A DNA stretch of 64,000 bases. It comes from Brevibacillus sp. DP1.3A. Lineage in GTDB: Bacteria; Bacillota; Bacilli; Brevibacillales; Brevibacillaceae. The stretch covers positions 817,001 to 881,000 of the forward strand of contig NZ_CP085876.1 in assembly GCF_013284245.2 (NCBI RefSeq). Reading direction: 5' to 3'. Positions within the stretch are counted from its first letter, which is position 1. Each line of letters starts with the position of its first letter. The position numbers and the translations under genes are program-made. The notes beneath the pieces are model-generated. The model ran no database searches, was not told the origin of the DNA, and worked only from the letters and a program-made list of their open reading frames with translations. Of this stretch, positions 57,201 to 64,000 are shown piece by piece.

Positions 57201-60200
57201 GAGCGAACGGTATGGTACCGGGCGAGGCGGTCGTGGCCGTCGTGATGAAAAGATTGTCTTTGGCGGAGAAAGATGGCGATCCGATTTATGCTGTCATCCG
57301 CGGCAGCGGCATCAATTATGATGGCAAAACGAACGGAATTACGGCGCCGAATGCGGCAGCGCAGGCCCGCCTCATCCGTTCGGTGTACGAGCAGGCCGGC
57401 GTGAATCCGGAGCAGGTCGAGTATATCGTTACGCATGGAACGGGTACAAAGCTGGGGGATCCTGTCGAAATCCACGCGCTTCAGGAAGCGTTTAAAGGGG
57501 CAGCGTTGAACGAAAGTACATGCGCGTTAACCTCTCCCAAAACTAATTTTGGTCATAGCTTCGCAGCTTCAGGCCTAGTCAGCCTCGTTAATCTCGTCCA
57601 GGCGTTCCGTCATGAGACGATACCTGCAAGTCTTCATATGGATAAGGAAAACGATTATATACGATTTGAAGGGAGCCCGTTCTATGTGAACCGCGAGCCG
57701 AGGCCATGGCGTTCCAGCTCAGGCGCGCCGCTAACCGGTGCCGTAAGTGCGTTCGGCATGAGCGGTACGAACGCCCATTTCGTCCTTCAGAGCTACAACG
57801 AGAAGCGGCACAGCAGCTATTCCGGTCAAACAGCGTATTATATGCTTCCCCTTTCAGCAAAGAGCGAGGATGCGCTTTTGCGGAAAATAGACGATATGCG
57901 CCATTACATGGCGAGCCAGCCTGCATCGGTGGAATTATCACAAATTTGCCTTACGCTTCTCGAAGGCAGACAGTCGTTTGCTAATCGCTGCGTAATTGTT
58001 GCCTCCAGCAAGGAGGAAGCGATAGAAGCCTGGTTGGCTGCGGCTGAGAAGCGGTCTGGCCCGCATATTTTGTTCGGACAAGTAGAACGGATGTTTAAAG
58101 CCGACAAGGCGAAGGAGCAGGAAAGGGTCGATTGGCTTCATAAAATCCAAACTATGGACAAGGCTTCGAGTGAATACCGGGGAGCATTGATCGCGCTGGC
58201 CGAGTTATACTGCCAAGGCTATAGCCTGGAGGGGGATTTATTATTCGGGGACGAGATGCAAAGTCGTATCCATTTGCCAGTATATCCGTTCTCTCGGGAC
58301 CACTATTGGGTGCCGGGAGAACCGCTTGAGGTCTCAAGCGGTGCTTCCGCAGACTCCCTTAAGCCCGATACGACACGTTTGCTCTGCAAAGAATGGATAG
58401 AAGAGCAGGCATCGGTCGAAGGTGAACCGCCAGGTAAAGTCGCTATCATTACTGAGGATGGAACCCGCGAGCTTGCGATGGAGCTTAAATCCCGGCTTCC
58501 CGGCGCTGTCGTCCTTCATCCTCGCCAACTCGATGAGATGACAGCGGGAGAGGTCGAGGAGATGGATTTCGATGCTTGCATTGACCTTTTAGGCTGCAGC
58601 AGCGAAGCGGATCGGAACCTGGAAGGATTGCCTTGGCTCCAGCGGCTAATAGATGTAAGACGAAGCAAAGGGATCAAATTGATTGGCGTAACGAAAGGTC
58701 TTGAGCGATTCCGCAGCGATAACGTGCGATTAGCCGGAGCTTGCAGAGCCGGACTATACCGTATGCTGCAAAGCGAATACGCCAATATTCATTCCAGTCA
58801 TGTCGATCTGGATGCTACGGATACTGATAAAGCCTGGGCGGAACAATTGATTGCAGAACTGCATGGTAACAGCCAGTGGCCGGAAATTTGTTACCGCAAA
58901 GCCGTGCGTTTCCGCGCATGCCTGCGGGAGCAAGAGACGGCACAGAATGCCAAGCCGTTTTCGTGGCCGGAGGGGCATGTGCTGTGGATTACCGGCGGAA
59001 CGCGGGGACTAGGCGCATTGTGTGCACGCCATTACGTTGAAAACATGGGCGTAAAAAGGCTTGTCCTGCTCGGTAGAGAAGCGCTGCCTCCCCGGGAAGC
59101 ATGGGAATACGAGGCGGTCGGGTCTTCACCAATGGCGAATAAGATCCGTTTGGTCAAGGAATTGGAGAAGATAGGGGCTGACGTGCGGACGCTCGCCATC
59201 CCGCTAACGGATACCGATGCACTAAAGCAGGCGCTTCTTGATATTCGAGATGAATGGGGACCGGCAGGAGGCGTGATCCACTGCGCGGGCGTCGGCGACC
59301 GGGAGTATCCGGCTTTTGTTCACAAGCCAACCTCTGTAATACGGCAGGTATTGGAGCCGAAAGTGGAAGGCTTAATGTCCGTATGGGAATGTTTCAAGGA
59401 TGAGCCGCTTGCCTTTTTTGCTCTATTCTCGTCCGTATCGGCGGTTGTTCCATCGCTGGCTGCGGGACAAAGCGATTATGCGATGGCCAATTCGTTTATG
59501 GATTATTTCGCGCAGGCTCATGCGAATCAAAGGCCCATTATCAGCATTCAGTGGCCGAGTTGGAAAGAATCGGGCATGGGCGAGGTGCAAAGCGGCGCCT
59601 TCCTTGCCACCGGTATGCACAGCCTGACCGACCGGGAAGGGCTGAGATTGCTCGATCATATAATTGCAAAGCCGCCGGGAGCGGTCGTTTTGCCTGCTGT
59701 CGTTCAACCTGACAAGTGGCAGCCGGAGCGTCTGCTTATGCGACGGCTTGAAAGCAGCCTCACTACGCGGAATCCCGCTTCCGGCCCATCGGAAGTGCGC
59801 TTGGAGTCACAAGCATCGCTGCCGGGAGCCGTACGTTCATGGCTGTTGGATTTATTTGCAGCGGAATTGAAGCTTGAGCGATCCAAGCTGGAGCTTCACA
59901 TACCGATTCAGGATTATGGTGCAGACTCGATCATATTGGCGCAATTAATTCGGACAATAAGCCGCACCGTAGGCAAGGATATCGACCCATCGGTGCTTTA
60001 CGAGCATACGACCATTCAGTCGCTCGCAGATTGGTTGACGGCCTCATACGGCGAGCCGCTGACCCGGGAATTGCTGTCGGGGGGCCAGGAGTGCCAGGAG
60101 CATGAACAGTCAATGCCAATTCATGATTTTAGCGATGCTCCTTCCATGCCTGAAGCGGAGATCTCCCGTCAGTCGATTCATCAGGAACGAATCGGCGAGG

Positions 60201-61612
60201 AGGGTATAGCGGTCGTCGGGATGTCCTGCCGATTTCCGGGAGCGAAGGACTTGACCCATTATTGGTCGCTGCTCACGGAAGGCCGAAGCGCGATACGGCC
60301 GGTTCCAAAGGAACGATGGGGGAGCGACCAGCTTTATTATGCAGGGCTGCTGGATGCGCTTCGCCATGCCGATCCGTCGTTTTTTCATATTCCGGACGAG
60401 GATGCCAGAGCGATGGACCCGCAGGCACTACTCATCTTGGAGGAAAGTGTAAAAGCGCTTCATGACGCAGGGTATAACCGTGCGGACGTAAAAGGAAAGG
60501 CCGTTGGCGTTTATATCGGTGCCAGAACCCAGTATTGGCCGGGCGAGGAACTGCTCTTTCAAACGAGAAATCCGATCGTCGCGGTCGGCCAAAATTACTT
60601 GGCTGCTAATATATCCCGTTTCTTTGACCTAAGGGGTCCCAGCATGGTGATCGATACGGCCTGTTCCTCTGCCTTGACCGGGATGAGCATGGCCATTCAA
60701 AGCCTGCGGAGCGGGGATACGGTGTCCGCATTGGTGGGAGGGGTCAGCCTGCTGAACAGCGACTTCTCGCACAAACTATTCGGTCAGCGCGGCATTCTGA
60801 GCAAAAGCTCGACATTTCACGTCTTTGACGGCAGGGCTGATGGCGTTGTACTCAGTGAAGGCGCCGGCGTTGTCCTGTTAAAAACAGTGAAGCAGGCGCT
60901 GGCTGACGGAGACCGCATCTACGCCGTTATCAAGGGAATCGCCGTAAATAACGATGGGAGAACCGCGGGGCCGGCGGCTCCAAATATGCAGGCGCAAAAG
61001 GACGTCATGCTCGCTGCCTTAAAGAAGAGCGGCAGAAATCCGTCTGACGTCTCTTATATCGAAACGAACGGCTCAGGCTCGGAAGTAACCGATCTGTTGG
61101 AGCTTAAGACGATCCAGCAGGTTTATGGCAACGGTGGAAATGCCGCTATCGCCTTGGGCTCCATCAAGCCCAATATCGGTCACCCGCTAAGCGCCGAAGG
61201 GATTGCGAGCTTCATTAAGGTTGTGCTGATGCTCGATCATGACCAGTTTGTACCGTTTTTATCGGGCGAGCTGCCGATGCAGCACTTTGATTTGGAAGCG
61301 TCCCCGTTTTTCTTTCACCGAGAAACGAAGAACTGGAGTGAATCGGTTCGAACAGCGGCGATAAACTGTTTTGGCGACGGAGGCACCAATGTTCATGCGG
61401 TTATAGAATCTTGGCAGGAAGAGCGCTCAGGCGATGCCATACGGAAGCCGCTGCCTTGGCCGGAAGAATGGCAGGAGTGCGGAAAACCGGTCAGCGTATC
61501 ATCGTCTGATTCGCAGACAGTTAAGAGCCGAACGAATATATGGAAAATGAAAGCGGAAGAGCGGAAGGTCAGCAGTCCGAAATCATTCTGGGGCGGAACT
61601 AAACCCAAATAA
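51230..61612 (+). CDS. trans-AT PKS gene F (3460 aa): cMT-ACP / KS-KR-ACP / KS-KR-ACP / KS0
   Basis: ATG 51230 overlaps the stop of gene E by one base (TAATG); GTG 51251, with AAAGGAG seven nt upstream, is an equally good start and would drop seven residues. Domains: cMT 20-380 (EIGAGTGG near 192); ACP S448; KS C705/H840; KR 1190-1620 with Ser and Y1521, no LxD Asp (MESG), hence probably A-type; ACP S1685; KS C1934 with H2069 in THGTGT; KR 2390-2830 with Y2750 in SDYAMAN, also without a clear LxD; ACP S2900; KS0 2990-3395 with C3145 intact but HGTGT changed to NGSGS (Asn3280 for His). No DH in either KR module, so beta-hydroxyls are expected; the second should be dehydrated by the DH at the start of gene G. 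The C-terminal tail after KS0 is short and lacks the four-helix docking motif. Confidence 0.96.
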   Translation: MDERSGQVNGMVESIRDVKRLEEELLVKLLWVQLQAAGFFNRERQSKEELAGLLGQSRLYDRWLETSINYLLRYGFISEVVGEYVVDSNRKEDHADVWAHWDRHLEQWRHHPDSGAQMILVDAALRALPQVLCGNTAATDIIFPNGSMTLVEGVYKNNPIADYFNKIVSDLTLAFIRERVQEDPAVRLRILEIGAGTGGTSARVLAGLKPLQEHIAEYCYTDISQAFLLHAQHEYGPQYPFLTYRLYDAQKPAAVQGLEEGAFDLAIATNVLHATRNMKTTIQSVKTVLKRSGLLLLNEMSSSNLFIHLTFGLLEGWWLYEDQELRMPGSPGLTPDSWRSLLEEEGFPDVFFPAEHSHGLGQQIIVAESNGVIRIRSQEDRSDNAEEEQPEQKPIAPTTLPAKKDEQSQELLRETGRERLKALISETLKIPYQRMETYVSLETYGIDSILVVQLTEALRPYFVKINSTLFFEHSTINALADYLLQVHPEEMLRFTGMERQAVGSSILDTQEVPDSNLAPDRHSEPAALEPINEQQAVIEMSQSEAAGKQDVAIIGLSGRYPGARNVEQFWENLKHGTNCITEIPSDRWDWRLYYDEERGKEGAVYSKWGGFLDDIDKFDPLFFQIAPKEAEGMDPQERIFLETAYASIEDAGYTPERLSRSGKVGVFVGVMNGNYSTGANFWSIANRLSYLMNFQGPSLAVDTACSSSLTAIHLALESIYSGTSECAIAGGVNLIVDPVHYKRLTSMNMLSSGDQCKSFGAQADGFVDGEGVGAVVLKPLHAAIADGDHIYGIIKGSMLNAGGRTNGYTVPSASAQAQLIQDALKRSGVHPGAVSYIEAHGTGTALGDPIEVEGLTRAFSPLVGEQGYCALGSVKSNIGHCESAAGIAGLTKVLMQMKHEQLAPTLHADEVNPNIAFERTPFAVQQRLTEWKRPVVALDGETITYPRIAGISSFGAGGANAHLVVQEFTEKAEDRPDLAQHASIIVLSAMNEERLEANVRQFAEAIGAKAWRNEELANIAFTLQIGRQAMEERLAFTAASIAELKEKLEQYRMFGAGPGIYRGQVKRGRNSFQALAADDDMQTAIDAWFAKGKYGKLLDLWTKGLEIDWQKLYGGKPPRRVSLPTYPFAKERYWLAASEPDAVKVPFEVMTFQETWQPAEWKEVLREQPRTVVCFLSDSHRQLELTEAVNHLSPKTKLVFVSRYEGEALNTWPHSIDKWDSSGFERVLADVNRTEAVEAILFLWPLETVPSAQMTDELTALIQGMHASGLTSIRLLAAAVCSTDIESCHAESWIGFERSIGPLMKDVRMSVHLFTDGFQVERSSGRNLWESLWTELGQDKMRSSLYAMGERHVCSVRETRLQPKATKFRRGGIYLITGGFGGIGMVVAEHLAKTYQAKLILTGRSSIDARKRSMMKKLEAAGAAVFAIEADVCDYAAMKQGLVEARAALSGSINGVIHAAGMESGRSILEKKTEQFHEVIQPKITGTLLLDELLQEERELDFVAYFSSISAVLGDFGSCDYAVGNRFMTAYAERASRVRMGDRRHGGSIVSIQWPLWKDGGMSVGDPVMTKMYLQASGQRALEAEQGIALLELLLAQDEPNHLVMAGNRESVRRSLGLEPATGQEAVKPVKAAPLTSIAKRAEHAESNVEQLLEEDLKAHISRIVAIPIDRIDKEQYFSDFGFNSISFAELASSLTKHYRIDLTPAVFFSYPTVEKLIHFYLREHRDDLTGFYKDRYELRPDDGLDFHQEAAALESVHTEPSKPVEEPVAAVETQSHPFPEPIAIIGMSGRFPEARSVEDMWRILRDGRDVVQPMPEVRSNLMNGESWTCGWVPGVSEFDPAFFEISPREAELMDPRQRLLLQESMRALEDAGYGSKQLREGNIGVFVGAEDGDYQFIAKGAGSVTSTNNAILASRLSYFLNLSGPVMSINTACSSGLVAAHQACVSLRNRECDTAIAAGVNLMLTPLYLNGMREAGMLSPDGKCYAFDNRANGMVPGEAVVAVVMKRLSLAEKDGDPIYAVIRGSGINYDGKTNGITAPNAAAQARLIRSVYEQAGVNPEQVEYIVTHGTGTKLGDPVEIHALQEAFKGAALNESTCALTSPKTNFGHSFAASGLVSLVNLVQAFRHETIPASLHMDKENDYIRFEGSPFYVNREPRPWRSSSGAPLTGAVSAFGMSGTNAHFVLQSYNEKRHSSYSGQTAYYMLPLSAKSEDALLRKIDDMRHYMASQPASVELSQICLTLLEGRQSFANRCVIVASSKEEAIEAWLAAAEKRSGPHILFGQVERMFKADKAKEQERVDWLHKIQTMDKASSEYRGALIALAELYCQGYSLEGDLLFGDEMQSRIHLPVYPFSRDHYWVPGEPLEVSSGASADSLKPDTTRLLCKEWIEEQASVEGEPPGKVAIITEDGTRELAMELKSRLPGAVVLHPRQLDEMTAGEVEEMDFDACIDLLGCSSEADRNLEGLPWLQRLIDVRRSKGIKLIGVTKGLERFRSDNVRLAGACRAGLYRMLQSEYANIHSSHVDLDATDTDKAWAEQLIAELHGNSQWPEICYRKAVRFRACLREQETAQNAKPFSWPEGHVLWITGGTRGLGALCARHYVENMGVKRLVLLGREALPPREAWEYEAVGSSPMANKIRLVKELEKIGADVRTLAIPLTDTDALKQALLDIRDEWGPAGGVIHCAGVGDREYPAFVHKPTSVIRQVLEPKVEGLMSVWECFKDEPLAFFALFSSVSAVVPSLAAGQSDYAMANSFMDYFAQAHANQRPIISIQWPSWKESGMGEVQSGAFLATGMHSLTDREGLRLLDHIIAKPPGAVVLPAVVQPDKWQPERLLMRRLESSLTTRNPASGPSEVRLESQASLPGAVRSWLLDLFAAELKLERSKLELHIPIQDYGADSIILAQLIRTISRTVGKDIDPSVLYEHTTIQSLADWLTASYGEPLTRELLSGGQECQEHEQSMPIHDFSDAPSMPEAEISRQSIHQERIGEEGIAVVGMSCRFPGAKDLTHYWSLLTEGRSAIRPVPKERWGSDQLYYAGLLDALRHADPSFFHIPDEDARAMDPQALLILEESVKALHDAGYNRADVKGKAVGVYIGARTQYWPGEELLFQTRNPIVAVGQNYLAANISRFFDLRGPSMVIDTACSSALTGMSMAIQSLRSGDTVSALVGGVSLLNSDFSHKLFGQRGILSKSSTFHVFDGRADGVVLSEGAGVVLLKTVKQALADGDRIYAVIKGIAVNNDGRTAGPAAPNMQAQKDVMLAALKKSGRNPSDVSYIETNGSGSEVTDLLELKTIQQVYGNGGNAAIALGSIKPNIGHPLSAEGIASFIKVVLMLDHDQFVPFLSGELPMQHFDLEASPFFFHRETKNWSESVRTAAINCFGDGGTNVHAVIESWQEERSGDAIRKPLPWPEEWQECGKPVSVSSSDSQTVKSRTNIWKMKAEERKVSSPKSFWGGTKPK
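51237..51243 (+). promoter_or_regulatory. possible ribosome binding site for an internal GTG start of gene F
   Basis: AAAGGAG, seven nt before GTG 51251. ATG 51230 instead overlaps the stop of gene E and has no good site at the right distance, so either start is possible. Confidence 0.5.
60200..61414 (+). other. non-elongating ketosynthase domain (KS0) of gene F
   Basis: Cys3145 is kept (DTACSSA) but HGTGT reads NGSGS, with Asn3280 for His; NIGH is kept. It is expected to transfer the chain without extension to the DH-ACP at the start of gene G. Confidence 0.9.
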
Positions 61613-61640
61613 CCCCATAGGGCTTAGGGGTAGCGCATTC

Positions 61641-61647
61641 AAGGGGG
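61641..61647 (+). promoter_or_regulatory. ribosome binding site of gene G
   Basis: AAGGGGG, eight nt before ATG 61656. Confidence 0.75.
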
Positions 61648-61655
61648 ACTATTTC

Positions 61656-64000
61656 ATGAAAGAACAATTTTTATTAAGCAGCGATCATCCGATCCTGAGC
61701 AACCATAAAGCCTTTGGTCAGGAACTGCTGCCCGGTCCGGCTTATGTCGACCTGATCTACCAAGTATTTCGGGATAACGGGTACGATTGGAGAGAGCTGG
61801 AGCTTTGCCATGTATCGATTTATCATCCCTTGGCGGTGGGTCACGATTACGAGGTGCTGATCGATATTGTTGTGGAAGAGAAGGAAGCGGGATGCTGGAG
61901 CATCGTTGTAGAAGGCCGCGAATCGCGGGATGGAGCGGTCAGCCTGGAGGCGAAACGATATGCCGATGCCCAAATGCGGAAGATTCAACCCGTTTCATTT
62001 GATAAGACGATCAATCTCGGGCAAGCCATGAATCAGGCGGATGCTTCCGTCGATCTAGATGAGGTCTATGCGCAGTTTCGTGCGCTAGGCCTCATCCATA
62101 CCGGCATGATGAAAGCAGAAGGGCAAACCTTCCAAACCTCAACAGGCGTGCTCATCGAGCTTGCATTGGATCGCAATTCGCGCGACAGCGCCGAAGCCGT
62201 GCTGTTTCATCCCGTCTTGTTAGATGCAAGCGGTGCAGGTGCCTCGATATTGCTGCGAACGCATGTCGGGGAAGAGCAGCAATTGTTTCTGCCCTTATAT
62301 ATTGAATCCTTTCGTGCGGAGCAGCTCATTCAAGAGCGCTGCTATACACAGGTTCTCGCTTCCAGTGTTCAACGAAAGAACGAATTGCTCAGCATGACGC
62401 TGGAGCTATTCGACAGCAAGGGCCGCAAAGTAGCAGAAATGAAAAACTACACGGTGAAGCTGGTGAGGGCGGCATCCGGGATCGGTTCATCTGCCGTCTC
62501 CAGAGGTGGAGATGACCCGTCCGTCACAGTACCGGCACCGGCTCCAGTCAAAGCGGGGCATGCTCTCAGCGGGGAGCGCACTTCCGCCGTTCAGGCGGCC
62601 GTTTTTCTGGCCGGCATCTTGGCTGAGCGCTTGAATATGGCTGAAGCGGATATTGATCGGAACGCGGGCTATTATGAGATGGGATTGGATTCCCCAGGCT
62701 TGCTGGAGATGGTTAAGAGAATAGAAGCGAAGGTAGGCGTATCGCTTCCGCCTACGCTGCTTTTTGAATATACGACGATTGCAGACCTATCCGTTTACTT
62801 GGCCGAACACTACGCTTCGGCATTCGCGGATGAAAGCTTCGCACCGGCACCGGGCGATGGAATCGATGCCTCCCGATTGCAGCTTGAAGAACATCGGGAC
62901 AACAGGATGACACCTGCAGATTCCAGCAGCCGCGCAGAGGCATCAACATCGCAAGAAGAGGATATTGCAATCATCGGAATGTCAGGCCGTTTTCCAGAGG
63001 CAAACGATCTCCGCGAGTTTTGGCAAAATCTGAAGGACGGCAAAGACTGCATCAGCGAAATTCCCCCTTCACGATGGGATTGGAAACAGTTTGAAGACTT
63101 AAAGTCTCCTTCGGGCAAAGGGGTTTCCAGATGGGGCGGCTTCATTGATGACCCGGATTGCTTTGATGCGCCGTTCTTTCGCATATCGCCTCGCGAAGCG
63201 GAATTCATGGACCCGCAGGAGCGGATTTTTCTTGAAACCTGCTGGGAAGCCATTGAAGATGCTGGATACCGTCCGTCCAGCCTCGTAACGCCAAGAGGAC
63301 CGAACAAACGGAACCTTGTCGGCGTGTTCGCCGGTATTATGCATAAGGATTATGCGCTACTTGGGTCGGATCTTATGGCGCAAGGCGTGCTATTCCCGCT
63401 TTCTTTGAGCTACTCGTACGTGGCGAACCGGGTTTCCTATTCGCTTAATTTCCATGGCCCCAGTCTGGCAGTCGATACGCTGTGCTCCGCATCGCTGACA
63501 GCTGTCCACATGGCAGTAGAGAGCATCCGGCGCGGAGAATGTGAAGCTGCAATTGCGGGCGGTGTCAACTTGTCGCTTCACCCTGGCAAATATAAAACGT
63601 TCGGCATGGCCAACATGCATTCGAGCGACGGTTATTGCCGCACGTTCGGTAAAGACGGCGACGGATTCACATCCGGAGAAGGGATTGGCGCGGTCGTACT
63701 AAAACCGCTCAGCGCGGCCGTCAAGGATGGCGATCAGATATATGCCGTTATCAAAGGCAGTTCAATCAACCATGTGGGTACGGTTAGCGGCATTACGGTG
63801 CCCAGTCCGGTTTCGCAAGCTGAATTGATTGAAGACTGCTTGAATAAGGCTAATATTCATCCGAGAACGATCAGCTATCTGGAAGCGCACGGCACAGGCA
63901 CGTCGCTCGGCGATCCCATCGAAATCCAAGGACTGGTTAAAGCTTATTCCCGCTATACGGATGACCGTCAATATTGCGCTATCGGTTCGGTCAAATCCAA
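61656..64000 (+). CDS. trans-AT PKS gene G, 3' partial: DH-ACP / KS...
   Basis: Open reading frame from ATG 61656 to the window end without a stop (781 codons visible). AAGGGGG eight nt before the ATG supports the start. Residues 8-265 are a DH: HxxxGxxxxP with H17 and P26, and HPVLLD with D190; the usual Gln/His four residues after the Asp is Ala194, a deviation. ACP about 308-385 with S346 in GLDSPG. KS from 435 with C610 in DTLCSAS and H745 in EAHGTGT, truncated by the window just before the second His. The DH-ACP completes the module begun by the KS0 at the end of gene F (dehydrating bimodule). The gap 61613-61655 holds only the ribosome site; I see no promoter or convincing terminator. 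Confidence 0.95.
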   Translation, partial: MKEQFLLSSDHPILSNHKAFGQELLPGPAYVDLIYQVFRDNGYDWRELELCHVSIYHPLAVGHDYEVLIDIVVEEKEAGCWSIVVEGRESRDGAVSLEAKRYADAQMRKIQPVSFDKTINLGQAMNQADASVDLDEVYAQFRALGLIHTGMMKAEGQTFQTSTGVLIELALDRNSRDSAEAVLFHPVLLDASGAGASILLRTHVGEEQQLFLPLYIESFRAEQLIQERCYTQVLASSVQRKNELLSMTLELFDSKGRKVAEMKNYTVKLVRAASGIGSSAVSRGGDDPSVTVPAPAPVKAGHALSGERTSAVQAAVFLAGILAERLNMAEADIDRNAGYYEMGLDSPGLLEMVKRIEAKVGVSLPPTLLFEYTTIADLSVYLAEHYASAFADESFAPAPGDGIDASRLQLEEHRDNRMTPADSSSRAEASTSQEEDIAIIGMSGRFPEANDLREFWQNLKDGKDCISEIPPSRWDWKQFEDLKSPSGKGVSRWGGFIDDPDCFDAPFFRISPREAEFMDPQERIFLETCWEAIEDAGYRPSSLVTPRGPNKRNLVGVFAGIMHKDYALLGSDLMAQGVLFPLSLSYSYVANRVSYSLNFHGPSLAVDTLCSASLTAVHMAVESIRRGECEAAIAGGVNLSLHPGKYKTFGMANMHSSDGYCRTFGKDGDGFTSGEGIGAVVLKPLSAAVKDGDQIYAVIKGSSINHVGTVSGITVPSPVSQAELIEDCLNKANIHPRTISYLEAHGTGTSLGDPIEIQGLVKAYSRYTDDRQYCAIGSVKS

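Noticed and set aside
61613..61640. C/G-rich stretch after gene F as a terminator
   Set aside because: Only about four pairs of CCCC/GGGG can form, with no T-tract, and gene G follows at once in the same pathway.
1..64000. tRNA, rRNA, CRISPR or phage features
   Set aside because: Practically every base is coding for PKS or cassette proteins; no direct-repeat/spacer pattern or RNA gene was seen.

Overview
The window is the interior of one very large biosynthetic locus: a modular trans-acyltransferase (trans-AT) polyketide synthase (PKS). All twelve genes lie on the + strand and touch or nearly touch (largest gap 43 nt), so they look like one operon. I count 14 ketosynthase (KS) domains in seven megasynthase genes and not one acyltransferase domain. 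That absence, and a complete HMG-CoA-synthase-type beta-branching cassette in the middle, define the trans-AT class. The balanced base composition, AGGAGG-like ribosome sites, TTG/GTG starts and the resemblance of the small enzymes to the Bacillus pksX/bae types suggest a Firmicute of the Paenibacillus/Brevibacillus kind. This is an inference from style, not a species identification. Both ends are open: the first gene starts before position 1 and the last runs past 64000. No loading module, trans-AT, thioesterase, regulator or transporter is present, and I do not recognise the product.

Layout in modules, assuming colinearity ('|' is a protein boundary; KR*, KS0 and psiACP lack a key residue). 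PksA (3-6470): KS-DH-KR*-ACP, then KS0 | PksB (6473-22207): pyran-synthase-like domain-ACP; KS-DH-psiACP-cMT-ACP-ER (no KR); KS-DH-KR-cMT-ACP-ER; KS | PksC (22232-27757): KR-ACP; KS-KR*-psiACP | PksD (27776-41134): cMT-ACP; KS-DH-KR*-ACP; KS-DH-KR-ACP; KS-ACP-ACP. The beta-branching cassette follows (41131-45382): donor ACP, Cys-to-Ser decarboxylating KS, HMG synthase, ECH1, ECH2. Then PksE (45405-51230): ER; KS-DH-KR-psiACP | PksF-like gene F (51230-61612): cMT-ACP; KS-KR-ACP; KS-KR-ACP; KS0 | gene G (61656-end): DH-ACP; KS... The letters A-G are labels for this report only.

How they work together: each KS extends the chain with a malonyl unit supplied in trans. The cMT domains add alpha-methyl groups from SAM, and KR/DH/ER set the oxidation level. 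The end of gene D has no reductive domain, so it leaves a beta-ketone on tandem carrier proteins that carry the beta-branching Trp mark; the cassette should convert this to a beta-methyl group, and gene E opens with an enoylreductase that may reduce it. The KS0/pyran-synthase pair at the A|B boundary predicts an oxygen heterocycle, and the KS0|DH pair at F|G predicts a dehydrating bimodule. The most unusual observations are: carrier-protein-like domains without the phosphopantetheine serine placed before cMT in three modules; two protein boundaries cut at exactly that point; ER domains located after the ACP; a DH/ER module without a KR; and three KRs with a substituted catalytic serine.
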